The notes below the pieces were generated by a model. It saw nothing but the letters and a program-made list of their open reading frames with translations. It ran no database searches and was not told the DNA's origin. Source: Anseranas semipalmata (lineage: Eukaryota > Chordata > Aves > Anseriformes > Anseranatidae). Taken from it: DNA of 64,000 nt. Shown here in pieces: positions 51,426 through 62,183 of the stretch; position 1 is the stretch's first letter, and every line of letters begins with the position of its first letter. The position numbers were made by a program, and so were the translations under genes. Location of the stretch: the NCBI GenBank assembly GCA_013399115.1, contig VXAA01006464.1, positions 10,266 through 74,265 on the forward strand, written 5' to 3'.

Positions 51426-51858
51426 ACCTATACCACCACTACCCTGTCTTTAAGTTTGTTCTCGAAACACCTTCTTACTGCTGCTGTGTTCCACACTGCC
51501 TTAGACATCCCTTTAGTGCCTTCACTCTATTTAGCTGTGTTTCCTTTCAAAACACTCATTAATACCAGTCCAGCACTGGAAAACTCACCCTTTGCTGGGT
51601 ATTGATAATTTTGTTGTGTGGGCTTTAAGCCACTTTTTAAGGCAGTTTAAGTAATTTGAATATTAATTGTAGATATTGATTATAGGTTTCTGATTGCATT
51701 CAGCCCTTTCTCATTTCTCATTTTGATATTCAAGGTGTTAAAATCAAAATCTTGAAGGCAAAACATAACAATGAATGGCAATCTACAGTTCACCTGATCT
51801 GATAATGCAAAAACTGGGAAACAATGAAACAAGCAGGAAGCTGATGTAAAACAGATAC
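51426..51858. other. Non-coding stretch, nothing recognised
   Basis: Short frames only. It may contain diverged CR1 sequence linking the flanking remnants, but I cannot show it. Confidence 0.5.
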
Positions 51859-51975
51859 TTTCTTTCCAGAAATCGTTGCCACAGAAAGTTTTGAAAACAG
51901 AGGGCACCAGAAAATTCAAAAAGGGATTAGAAAAGTTGGTAGATAAGAGTATTATAAGTGGATATTACGAGCTAT
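51859..51975 (+). mobile_element. Ancient CR1-like 3' remnant, plus strand
   Basis: 'atcgttgccacagaaagttttg', 'aaattcaaaaagggattaga' and 'aaaagttggtagataagag' match in order the old CR1 segment around 'ttgccacaggatgttgtgaa ... ttcaaaaagggattagacaa'. Short and diverged. Confidence 0.5.
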
Positions 51976-53562
51976 AGTCTTGAATGCAGTCTGAAGCATC
52001 ACTCATACACAAGTCACAGGCACTGAGGGAATGCAAGGGAAATGAAAAGCAAACAATGGCTAGCATGTCATACTGCTATGGTGACAGAAAACTAAGCTGA
52101 AAATACCAATGGTTTTATCCAGTTGGACATTTTACACTGTTATTCCAAGTGGGACAGTTCATGATACTGTGTCATATTACAACTTTTTAATACTGAACAG
52201 TATTTTGCAGTAAGTGACTGGTATAAAACCTGGCAGAGGTAGGGAGATTCCAGAAACTAGTTTTATCACTCCAGAACTAAGAGGGATTTTGGTCTGATGT
52301 CCAGAAATGGTCCAGAAAACAGCATCTAAGTTATCTTACTATCATTTTTATTCTGTGAGGTTGACCATAACAATATAATTATTGCTACGGAAGTTTATTA
52401 TAATGTATGAATTTGTGTTATTTGAGTGCGGAAACTATTTCACTTCCTCTTTTCCTGATTTTCATCTCTCCATTTCCTGCAAGACAGACTTTGTGTAGGA
52501 GGAGTAGAATCAAACATGGAAGTAATATCTATAGTAACAAAACCTTACTTGATACATCCTGAAAAGGCACATGAAATCTCATGAGTGTCTCCAAGTGCTT
52601 GTGACAGAGTTGAGAGGAGTATCGAAACTGGATATGTATTAATAATAAAACCACAGGGCTACAAAATCAGCGTGACAAATTTCAGTTCATCTCTTGTCAC
52701 CAAGAAACAGCTACATAATTTCTGGGAAATGTCTGTCCAACTTGGTTCTGCAAGATTTCCATGGATTGCATTCTACATTTCCTTAGAAAAACTATATATT
52801 TCTTCTTACTAGGTAATCAAAGTCTATCACTAGACCCTATCTGGAATAAAGGTCAACCCGGGCCTAAGAGAGCTAACAAGGCTGTTAGGGATACTGTATG
52901 AGGCTACTTGGTTTGGAAAGACTGTCCCTAGATGAGATTGAAAGGGATTCAATATGAAAACGTATGAATTTGCTTTCTGCTGATGCATCAACAGAACAGT
53001 ATCACAAAGAGAGAAATGATGTAAAACACAAAGCACAGAAAAAATATAGGCTATTTTTTTTAAACTATTTTTGAACATTGGCTGAAACATAAAATTTATA
53101 AACATGAAGTCAGTGTTTCCAGTTTTCAGGAATGTAAGGATTTCATTCAGCTTTTTATTTTCTTTTTGGATCATATTTATCAGAAATATATTTTTTTCAG
53201 ATAACAGAAAAGCAGGTGCCAAAACTTCACAGTTGCCCAGCATAAATGTTTTTCTTAATGTTTCATGGCTAATACTCAAGAGTAAAACTAATGTGTCTTT
53301 CTGCTGATGCCTTCACATGGATTTACATACATTAACACCTTATTGAAATGAGCATATAAGTGTCTGTCACACAGAACTATAAATCTTGCCAAGTATTTGA
53401 CACCAGACCTAACCTGTAGTCATGTTTTTTGAAATAAGGTTAACACTGTGTCTCTGCACATTTATAGCAACGCTGAGGTCTGATTGCTACATTGCTACAT
53501 TGCAATACATGTGTATTAGCAGCAGCCAATAGCTAATAACAGGTACTTGAAGAAAAGCATAA
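51976..53562. other. Non-coding stretch, no gene supported
   Basis: Contains a 149-codon minus-strand frame (52830-53279) that is the longest outside repeats, but it lacks domains and typical codon character. No repeat was confidently recognised. Confidence 0.55.
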
Positions 53563-53830
53563 GATCACAGGATAATTTAGTTTGGAAAGGGCTTCAGGAG
53601 GTCTCTAGTCTAACCCCTGTTCAGAGCAGGACCAGTTCTGAGGTCACACAAAATTGCTCTGCTGGGTTTTGAGAACGCTCAAGGACTGAGACCGGACAAC
53701 CTCTCTGGGAGGCCTTATCCACAGCTGAAATCTTCCATTGAGGGAAAAAGGCTCTCCTTACATCCAAACTGAACCTCTCTTTTTTTCATTCCTATTCCAA
53801 CTTCATATTTCTTTTCCTTACCTGATGATT
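53563..53830 (-). mobile_element. CR1 LINE 3' end, minus strand
   Basis: Minus-strand tail of the 'gagacctcctgaagcccttt' type (53575-53610), followed by sequence corresponding to the CR1 segment around 'ggttgcccagagaggttgt' and 'aggttcagtttggatgtaag' (53760-53785). Diverged, frames broken. Confidence 0.75.
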
Positions 53831-53969
53831 CATATTAATACAAACTGAAGAAAGCATGGAGAAAGCAGCTGATAGTTTATTTGAGTTTCCAGAAGTATTT
53901 ATCAAGGTTCCTTACCGAACAATTCTAGAGACACTGAGAGGGTATAAGACAGAACACTAACACTTAGTT

Positions 53970-54230
53970 AAACTTCCGATGTTTTTGCCACAGGATGTGA
54001 AGTATATATGGTACAAAAAGAGACTGGATAAATTTATGGAAATCTATTGAGGGTTATTTTACACAAAGATACTACCTCTAAAGCAGTTAGTACCTAAAAT
54101 AAAGAGTATTGCATGCTCAGAGAGGAAAAATATCATTACATGTTTATTCTAGTTTTGTTCTCTTCCCTAGTTTTACATTATTGACCAGTGTTGGAGACAG
54201 GATATTGAGCTGGAGTACAGCAAGACAGTC
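53970..54230 (+). mobile_element. Ancient amniote CR1-like 3' end, plus strand
   Basis: In order: 'tttttgccacaggatgtgaa', 'aaaaagagactggataaatt', 'tctattgagggttattttac', 'acaaagatactacctct', then much further on 'gttggagacaggatattgag' followed by 'ctggagtacagcaagac'. The family has 'actgtgggagacaggatgct' and 'gggctagatggacc' here. This is a long, recognisable 3' untranslated region with no remaining coding sequence. Confidence 0.7.
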
Positions 54231-57068
54231 ATATAATTATGAAATTGCTAAATTATCCATTTCACTACTGGGTACTGATCATCTGATCATCCTCAGTTCA
54301 TTCTTGGGGTCGCCTTCAGAATGAATGTGCTGTTTATTCCTTCTGCAAAAGAAATAATAGGTGTGGCTTTTGGAGTAACTGAGCCTACATTTGCCTCTAA
54401 CAGGCAGGATCTTTTTTTGTTCCTAACTTCCCCAGAACTTATACTGCTCCTTCAGCTTAGTCTTCACTCTTAAACAATCTACACACTCATCTGCCACACC
54501 CTACATCAAGCAGTCCATATTTACAGCATCATGCTATAAAATGCCATATCAGGTAGGCTATGAAACTATAATTACATTATAATCTTATATAAGAATAATT
54601 ACATTATTATACATATACTTTACATATTATACATACATACATACTTACATACACTATACATATTATGCATATAATTATACATATAATTACATTATTATAA
54701 TAATTACATTATTATGAGGATTAATTACATTACAATATTATGGTCACAGGTCCAATACATAGAGAAGACTTGATCAAATGCTAGACCACGTGGATGTGCT
54801 ATGCTCTTCCTGATGTAATTATCCCTGAGCTATATGGAGGTGAACCACACTGTACACTCCAAATGTAAACCACGTGGATCTCTTGGCTGGCCCAGGAGAG
54901 CAATTATTATTCTTTTTACATGAGTTTAATCTGGAATTACAAAATGCACAATGCATCCACAAGCAGGTAGGCATCTGGCACCACCTACATGTACTTGTTT
55001 GCTTAGTTTTTTTTCCTACCCCTTCTGCTAATACTACATTAACTTCTCTTGGGCTTGCATCCAAGTCCCAAGTTACGTGCTTGTGTAAACCGCAGAACTG
55101 CTATTTATGATGACCATGAAGGAGAGAGAAAAGAGTGGATATGCCAAATCTTAGAAAAAACAAGGAATTTTGTTAGCAATGGAAGGATATTTTTTTTTTC
55201 CTTCACCAAAGCTTTATTTTACATTTGTGAGAGCCACTTGTCACTTGACTGTTACTGAAGAATCTTCAAGAATGCTTAACAAAAGTGTCTTTAAGCACTC
55301 AAACTCAACCTGGAAATGAATGTTAATTAAAAGCACTTAAAAATTGCTTTGTACAACAAAAGCATTTCCTTTGCCGTGTTACAGCCCTTGATATTCAAAA
55401 ATGCACATCAAAATAACACAGACACTTCAATTAGCTCTGAAAGCTTTCCTAAATTGTTAGAATGTGGATATTGGTTTACAGATTTGCACCAGATATTTAA
55501 ATGTCAGAAGCATAACTCTGAATTCAGACATATGATGAACAATTTTCCGCTAATGTGTAAACTATAGAAGTGACACAGGGTTTAAATACTCAGGGTTTCT
55601 TTTTCTTCTTTTTTTTTTCTCACCAAGCACTTTCTATTGCCATTTTCAACATTATCTGAGCGTAAGAAGTAGTGATTAGTTTGCATTTGTGGTCATAAAA
55701 GAAATGGCTGCTACAATCTTACTTATATGTGCCAGTTTTATGTATATTCATTCTACAAGTCAAGGATCTCAATCACTACAAATTCAGAATTAATTTCATT
55801 TTATTTCTCTGTCAAATTGCTACCATAAGAGAAGCAACTGTGATAGAACCCAGCTAAATTAAAATGGCTTTTCTCTGCCTTTTCAGTTACTCTTACAATG
55901 ACAAATGTAAAAAACTTTTTTTTTTTTTTGTCATATCCAAGTTTTATAGTTGGTGTCAACAGATTCAGGACTTATCCTTGCTTCTGCAACCACAGCCCCA
56001 CTATCTAAGATGTCTCTGTAAAATTATCATTCCAGTCTGTACTATGATGCAAACAAAAAGAATAGTCTTTGTCACATTGAGAGTTGTGAGAAGGAATGAT
56101 TCCCAGTCCATAAGATTTTTGAGAAAATAAGCTCCGTCACATGATGAGTCTGAAATGGATTAACTGTTCTGTGGCATGGTCAAAAACAGTCTTCAAGGCA
56201 GCCTTGGAACTGGACTGGAGGCAGCACTAGCTCCATTCTTTCTTGTTCCGGGAGGCTGAACCCAGCAAATTAGAGAACTTCTCCCAAGACAAAGAAGTAA
56301 GTGTGAGATCCACAGAGCAGACACCTCCCCGGATGCACTGTTTCCCTTCCTCCTACCTCAAGCAGGACTGTTAACATCAAATATTCATTCTATGCTAGCA
56401 CATCATGAGAATCTGCTCTGATGCAGCAAGGTTATCTGGAAAGAGCATGTTTCTCCCCAATTAATCCACTTGTTTGAAGAGTAAATGAGGTTTACACCAC
56501 TCCTCCTACATGAACTTTCATACAGAAGGCAGATGTACAATGTCACCAGCATCCCGCTCATCTTCTGTAAAGCTCACCAGTATGCCCAGGCAGTGTGTAC
56601 ACTAACTTGCTCTCTTTTTCATATGCTGCCACATCATCCTTTTGGAATGGCAATATTAAATACAAAATAAAAATAAATAAATAAACCATAAAATGGAGAT
56701 TATTTTTCTGTTTTGTCTTGTGTTCACAGGGAAAATCCAGGGACAAAAATGTTAGATAATTTGAATATGTACCCATGTACCCATCTAGGAACGTCCCCCT
56801 CAGAATTAAAATCTTATTTAAATATACACATATTTTGCTTGCTTGTTTTGTTTTCCTCTGAATGAGCCATTTCCGAGTCTGAACAGGAAATTTGGGAAGC
56901 AGGAGAGGAAAAACGTATCTGTACAAAGCAAACCAAATCTGTCAAGCACTGGCAAAATGACATCTCGGAAAGAAATTGGGAGCAAGACCCTGCTGTAGAA
57001 CAGAATTGTTCTTCAGAGGGTTCCACAGAAAACAGTAGAAACCCTGTCTGAATATAGCTTCATGGTAT
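54231..57068. other. AT-rich non-coding stretch, no gene seen
   Basis: Short frames only. Includes a low-complexity block at 54.57-54.74 kb. From about 56.15 kb the base composition becomes less AT-rich towards the GC-rich block that starts near 57.07 kb. Confidence 0.6.
54568..54741. repeat. AT-rich block with recurring ATTACATTAT
   Basis: The motif aattacattat or a near variant recurs about five times at irregular spacing, with a TACA microsatellite (about 54630-54655) between copies. Confidence 0.8.
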
Positions 57069-58520
57069 TTGTTAAGGGACATTAGGCCACTACTTCCAAC
57101 AGCACCAACCCAGGCCCCTCCTGCCCAGCTGCTGGGGCCCAACTTGGTGCCTGAGGACCTGGCGTCTCTGCCCAGGATGAGGGACATGGCTGACACCCTC
57201 TCTTTTGCAGGTTCAACCAGTGGTGGAGCTGAGCACATCTCAGAGATACACATGGGACATGGCCGGTCACACAGACTGCCACAGACAAGGCACTGCCTTC
57301 CACAGCACCAACACAAAAAACAGACTCACATAAAACAAGCACAGCCCAGACCCCTTCCTCTGTATCAGCTGGCAGAGACAGAAGGCGCAAGTGAAAGCAC
57401 GCGTTCAACACTCTCCAGGTTCACAAGCACATGCATGTTTCCAGATTCCCCACGTACCAGCACAGCCCCTCTGTCTGCGCGGTATTGGTGCCAGGATCCC
57501 AGCCCTGTGGGTAAGAACCCACCCCATGGGCCTCCCACTCGCCAGCTGGTCCAGTTCGGTGCTTGCAGCACCGGGGAGATGCAGGTTTGGGGAGATGCAG
57601 TCACTCACTCCCCCAGCAGCTGGCACCAAGCACCAGCTGTTTTTTGGGGCATATGTTGTTCCTGCCCCAGTGGCTGGGGCTGAGACCCCACCTGCTGTGG
57701 TGGGTGGCACCGAGTCCCCAGAGCTCCAGTAGTTGGAACCAGGACCCTCACTGGCTGCAGGTCACCTACACCCCCAGTCTGACTGTAGTCACTGGCCCCA
57801 TATCCCCTCACACCAGTCCCCAGTAGCTGGCACCTCGTCCATGCAGCACTCACACACACACAGGACAGAGAGCGAGATTACACAGGCACAGTCAAGAAAG
57901 GACTTAATAATATAGGACAGACAGTGGTAGTCAGGAACAGGACAGACTCAGACAAGTGTGCTGACCGGCTCCATTTTACATATTACTAGCCCCTTTTATA
58001 TCCTTTTCTGTCCATTCCCCCTTTGTTCCTCCCTGATCCCCTTCCCCTGCACATCGCCTCATCAGTTTGCATAGCTCCACCAACCCTGCAGCACACTGGA
58101 CCCTCAGATTTCATCCTTATCAACTGGAAACTCCAGGTTTGCTTGCAGTGTTTTGATAGCTTATCGATTAGTGTGATTGACAAGGCTTTTTTCTTCTCTT
58201 TGTCCCATTAGGTTTGTCTGACATGTTTGCGTCTCTGTATGTTTATTGCTTCCCCTTTCTCCTTTTCATCACATCTGACAAGGTCCCCAGTCAGATAATC
58301 TTACAAAAATAAATACTCCCACATTCCACATACCCTCACCAATCAGCATGACTGACCAGGTTTGGTTCTCTCTACTGCCTCTCTTATCATTTGTTGGTCA
58401 GGTTTGTGTCTCTGTTGTGCTCTTGCTCATGGCTTCCTCTCTTTCTTATTATTGCCTTCTTCCACTGAACAGGTCCTTGACTAGACAGCATTAAATGAGC
58501 AGATACTCTCTTCTTCCACA
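57069..58520 (-). mobile_element. Probable endogenous retrovirus LTR with GC-rich U5 or leader, minus strand
   Basis: Read on the minus strand, 58520 down to about 58010 looks like U3: it starts with TG, has an internally duplicated segment, and ends in a TATA box (ggatataaaagggg). About 30 bases on, R-like sequence starts near 57965 ('ggtcagcacacttgtctgag'), followed by a weak polyadenylation-like ATTAAG near 57905. Then comes a GC-rich region with repeated 'gtgccagctrctgggg' segments down to about 57070. No coding sequence is identified; the 204-codon plus-strand frame at 57069 is a composition artefact. The right end (…ttccaca at 58520) is better supported than the left. No target-site duplication was found. 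Confidence 0.5.
57990..58003 (-). promoter_or_regulatory. TATA box of the probable LTR promoter
   Basis: On the minus strand the sequence reads ggatataaaagggg, a strong TATA box. Expected transcription would begin about 25-30 bases to the left on the plus strand, near 57960-57970, and run towards lower coordinates. Confidence 0.6.
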
Positions 58521-58522
58521 TA
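58165..58522. repeat. Imperfect tandem duplication in the U3-like region
   Basis: Unit 1 at about 58165-58332 and unit 2 at about 58340-58522 share the same order: GATTGAC / GACTGAC, 'aggtttgt', 'gcgtctctgt' / 'gtgtctctgt', 'ttgcttcccctttct' / 'tggcttcctctcttt', 'caaggtccccagtcagata' / 'caggtccttgactagaca', and 'attccacatac' / 'cttccacatac'. Diverged, with indels. Confidence 0.75.
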
Positions 58523-58689
58523 CTCATAAAGTATTCAATATTTTTAATGAAATTTATAGCCACAAGAATAAAATCGTTCCTGCAGAAAGACTGCTAGAGT
58601 GATAGTAAGGAGGGTACTTCACAACAGGTAGATGTCTACTATTTACCCTTGTTCATCTGGTCATAGAGTTGGTCATAGAACAGCTACAT
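58521..58689. other. Short unique spacer
   Basis: Nothing recognised apart from a short doublet 'ggtcatagag' / 'ggtcatagaa' at 58660-58681. Confidence 0.6.
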
Positions 58690-58792
58690 CAGGCAATTTC
58701 ATTTTGGGTGCCATCCCTGCCCGTGGCAGAGGAGTTGCAGTTAGATGATCTTTAAGGTCCCTTCCAACCCAAGCCATTCTGTGATTCTATGA
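58690..58792 (+). mobile_element. CR1 LINE extreme 3' end, plus strand
   Basis: About 100 bases of CR1 tail: 'ccatccctgcccgtggcaga', 'gatgatctttaaggtccctt', 'ccaacccaagccattctgtg' and a final attctatga. Severe 5' truncation. Confidence 0.9.
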
Positions 58793-58964
58793 CTTTTAGG
58801 GTGTGAATTATCTAATTTCCAAAACAGATTAGACAATTACTCCCTAAAAATGCCTATGTATCTTCCCTGAATACAAAGATGTCTATGAACTGTCAGATGA
58901 ATCATCAGGGCACGGTTGACATTCATGAGGACTAGCTAGATTGGTAAACTGAAATGTATTCAAA
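58793..58964. other. Short unique spacer
   Basis: AT-rich, nothing recognised. Confidence 0.6.
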
Positions 58965-59689
58965 CAAGATGTGTTTTGACACAAATAATATAAAGTTCTA
59001 CATCTAGGAACATGGAATGGAGGCCACAGCTACAAAGTGGAAGTCTGGACTTAAGAGAATATTAATGTAAAGCAATATCGACTAATCTCTTACAACAATA
59101 TGGTGGCAAAAGAACTAACCAGGACTATGAATATGAAAATTGAAACAGTGGTTATTAAGAGGTTCTATTTCTTCGGTATCCATTACAGAAATTGATATTG
59201 GATTAGCCCACTCATTTCCCTGTATGCATATTTTAAAGGCTACTGGAATAAAAAAAAAAAAGACAGAGAGAGAAATCAGGCAGATAAGAGCCACAAAAAT
59301 TGCTAGAGAGATGCGAAAAAAAAGAAAAAAAGAATCAATCAAAAACAATTTCAGAAGTTGTTTGATATAAATACTTTCACAAGGAAAAAAATAGTAACTT
59401 ATTAACTTATTAGTTAATTTGTTAATATCTTAATTAAGAAGAGAAAGGCTTATCAATTACCTATGGCTGTATGCTGAAGTCTGATAAATTGTAATTGTAA
59501 ACAAGGCTTCTGTGTTTGAGAGGGTGATTTGCCAATAGACCAGGATAGCAAAGGAAGGTACGCATGCTCATGGTCTTTAATGTACAGAAGGACATCTGCT
59601 GCAGAGCATGTTTCAGAAAAGTGCAAGTCACTGGCCTTGCTATAGAGCAACTGAGAGTATTGACTGTGGTATAACCTGTGGTATACAGA
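58965..59689 (+). mobile_element. Ancient amniote CR1 remnant, 5' part of an interrupted copy
   Basis: 'aaagttctacatctaggaac', 'gaatggaggccacagctac' and later 'gataagagccacaaaaattg' with 'ctagagagatgcg' match in order the old amniote CR1 ORF2 C-terminal region ('aagttatacatctaggaac', 'gaatgtaggccatacttac', 'agaagagccacgagaatg'). At 59665-59689, 'aacctgtggtatacag' corresponds to the family's 'ggcctgtgttatacaggagg' near the 3' end. The copy is interrupted there by an LTR and resumes at 60113. Confidence 0.65.
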
Positions 59690-60112
59690 TGTACTGGGTC
59701 TGGCTGGGATAGAGTTAACCTTCCCTGCAGCAGCCCATATAGCATTGTACTCTGCACTTGTAGCTAGAACAGCGCTGGTATCACACCACTGTTTTGGCTA
59801 CTGCCGAGCAGTGCTGGCACAGCACCAGGACTCTCTCCAGACCCCCCCAAAGCCAGTAGGTGGGGGTGGGCAAGAAGTGGGGAGGGGACATCACCAGGGC
59901 AGCTGACCTAAACCAACCAAAGGGATATTCCATACCATGTGATGACACACTCAGCAATAAAAGCCGGGAAAGGGAAGGAGAAGGGGGAGCTCTTGTTGTG
60001 AGCACGTNACCATGATGTTTTTTTTCTTCTCCCCCTCTTCTTTTGAGGAGGGAGAGTGAGAGAGCGGTTGTGGTGGAGTTCAGCTGCCCAGCAGGGTAAA
60101 CCCACCACAACA
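59690..60112 (+). mobile_element. Endogenous retrovirus LTR inserted in an ancient CR1, plus strand
   Basis: Starts 'tgtactgggtctggctggga' with 'tagagttaac', as in the solo LTR at 44.5 kb, has 'gggaggggacatcaccagg', 'ccaaagggatattccatacc' and 'tgatgacac' in U3, a TATA-like 'caataaaagcc' at 59955-59965, and ends '...cccaccacaaca'. About 423 bases. Its U5 is shorter than in the other two copies and carries an agagtgagagagcgg segment. No internal retroviral sequence and no clear target-site duplication (left flank tatacaga, right flank ggggggtc). One undetermined base lies at 60008. Confidence 0.83.
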
Positions 60113-60161
60113 GGGGGGTCAGGTTAGACCCTTCTGGCCTTAAACCCTATGAATTTATGAC
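60113..60161 (+). mobile_element. Ancient amniote CR1 remnant, 3' end beyond the LTR
   Basis: 'gtcaggttagacccttctgg' followed by 'ccttaaaccctatgaattta' is the family 3' end ('gtcagactagatgatca...cccttctggcct...ctatgaatctatg'), continuing the copy broken at 59689. Confidence 0.68.
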
Positions 60162-61121
60162 ACATCACAGTAAAGTGTAGGAGCTTACTTCAGAGGTACC
60201 TAGCTAATCATTTAAAGAGGAATAAAAAGCCCTGACACTAACAGGTATCTCAAGGAGGGTGATAAAAAATTAGTATAAGAGCAAAAACGATCTTAAGACA
60301 TTGACTATGGCTTTCTGGTCATAAAGGAGGGACTTGCTATAACAGCAAAGCCTTTTTAAAACTCTAGAATTCCAAGGCTTAAAATGACAATATACTTTGT
60401 TAATGGTTATCTAGATAAAGGTGGTAAAGCCATATAGGTTGTGTGTGATATAAAAACACAGATTTTTGTTTTCTGAGGCTTATTGTTCTAGAAGATATAC
60501 TGTGCTATACAGAACATTCAATCAGTAAGTGGGCTGTCTTTTTCCAGAACATGAAGACACGAAGACACCAAAACACTGTAAATATTGAAGGTTAACATAG
60601 GAAACAAAGCATAGCATATTTTGCTACAAAGTACTGTGCAAGAAACAGTTTAAAAAATTAAATACCTCATATTTTCTTGTCTATAAAAGATGATTACACA
60701 CCCAAGTGAGCAGTCTAAAATTATATCTTAATCTAGATATGCTTGTTTTATGTTGGTAAACTATGGGAAATTGGAGAAATGTGACAAAATTCAAATCCTT
60801 ATTGAGCAAAGTCTATTTCAGGGCTTATAGTGACTCCTGGGAAACTTAAAAAGAAAAAAAAAAAAAAACCACTGGATTTATCATTCATTCAGCATATTTT
60901 TTTCTGTTTAATATTTTCTTAATATTTTTAATATGTTTTTGTTATATTTTTGTTAATAATCTTAACGTTTAAAATGTGGAAACGGCCTAAATAAGCAAAG
61001 TTTGCTTTTTCCTTCAATTGGGTTCAAAATTTCCAGCACAGAATGCCCCTCCTAGTGGGAAACAGATTATTAGAGATCCTCAAGATAGCAGATGCAAGGA
61101 ACAGAACAGTTTTGGTTGATC

Positions 61122-61148
61122 TTTTTTTTTTTTTTTTAATTTTTTTTT
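61122..61148. repeat. T-rich tract
   Basis: T16, AA, then T9. Simple repeat. Confidence 0.93.
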
Positions 61149-61173
61149 ATATTTTGACTGTCTTAGTACTTTA

Positions 61174-61191
61174 CTGGGCCAATTGGCCCAG
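61174..61191. repeat. Perfect 18-bp palindrome
   Basis: ctgggccaattggcccag equals its own reverse complement. It lies about 25 bases after the T-rich tract. Confidence 0.97.
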
Positions 61192-62129
61192 CAGGTGTTG
61201 CTACATGTCATTCCTGAGGAAGCTTCCTGCTGGCAAACTGGTTTGAAATCAAGAATTGCATTTATAATCTTGACAATAATGCCTATAAGAAACATGCTAC
61301 TGAAGGCTGGATGAAAGGCAGATCATCTTTTCTTCCAAAGCTTAGGCATAAGTGTTTTCAAATGATGTTCCCTCCTATTTTTAGTAAAGAAGAATTTTTG
61401 ATATGTGACGCACCAACCAGAAAAGTTAGGCCTTAGATACCTTTATTTAAATCATTGAATTTGTACATACATTTGATAAATCTGACAGTCAGATTCGTAG
61501 TTTTAAGACCTGAGTAAACACCTCAGTAAACACCTCGATCATCACTGTGTACATAAAGATGTATAGCAGAAAGAGAAAGAGATAGAGATATAGGTCAGTC
61601 TATGGATTTTGAAATTAGCTTTTTTCTTGTGACTTTTTATTGCTTATATAAATTTTGCATTTGTAACTAAACTTGGTGAATATCTCTTTAGTTTTCTATT
61701 TCTTTAAATTTCTGCTTCTTTAGTCAAACCTTGTCATGAATATGTACTCAGGCAAAATTCCTCTGGTAATAAATGGGATCTTTGCTTGTGCCTGTGTAGG
61801 AGGTTTGGATAGTTAATGCAAAATATATGTGAAGATATGAAAAACAAAAACAAAAACAAGTTTACTCAAGAATAAGAATTTAAGTTCACTTTAGTTCGCA
61901 GCTCCTGTTTAAAACATTGAGTCTTAGAACAGATAAATCCTGTAAACCAGGGGCTTACCATTTGGAGGAAGGAAAACTGTGTAGTTTGCCTTGCACTCTA
62001 ATCATGCCCAGATGGGCATAATAGTCTTTTAGGTAGGATTCATTTTACCTAGCTTTAAATGTCTACAGTATGACTACCTCAACCTACTTACAGGATGTAG
62101 GATGGGATTCATTTGACTAAACATATGCG

Positions 62130-62183
62130 TGACACTAGGGTCACTAGCTCAGATGTTGACACTAGGGTCACTAGCTTGGATGT
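62130..62183. repeat. Tandem duplication of a 27-base unit
   Basis: Units 62130-62156 and 62157-62183 abut directly and differ at two adjacent bases (ctcaga versus cttgga). Confidence 0.96.

Noticed and set aside
52830..53279. 149-codon minus-strand open frame, the longest outside repeats and GC-rich blocks
   Set aside because: No recognisable domain, low-complexity hydrophobic and lysine-rich stretches typical of translated AT-rich DNA, and no splice or promoter support. Conservation data would be needed to revive it.
57069..57683. 204-codon plus-strand open frame
   Set aside because: Lies in a GC-rich block that is also open on the minus strand in several frames, lacks a domain, and sits antisense to a probable LTR transcript.
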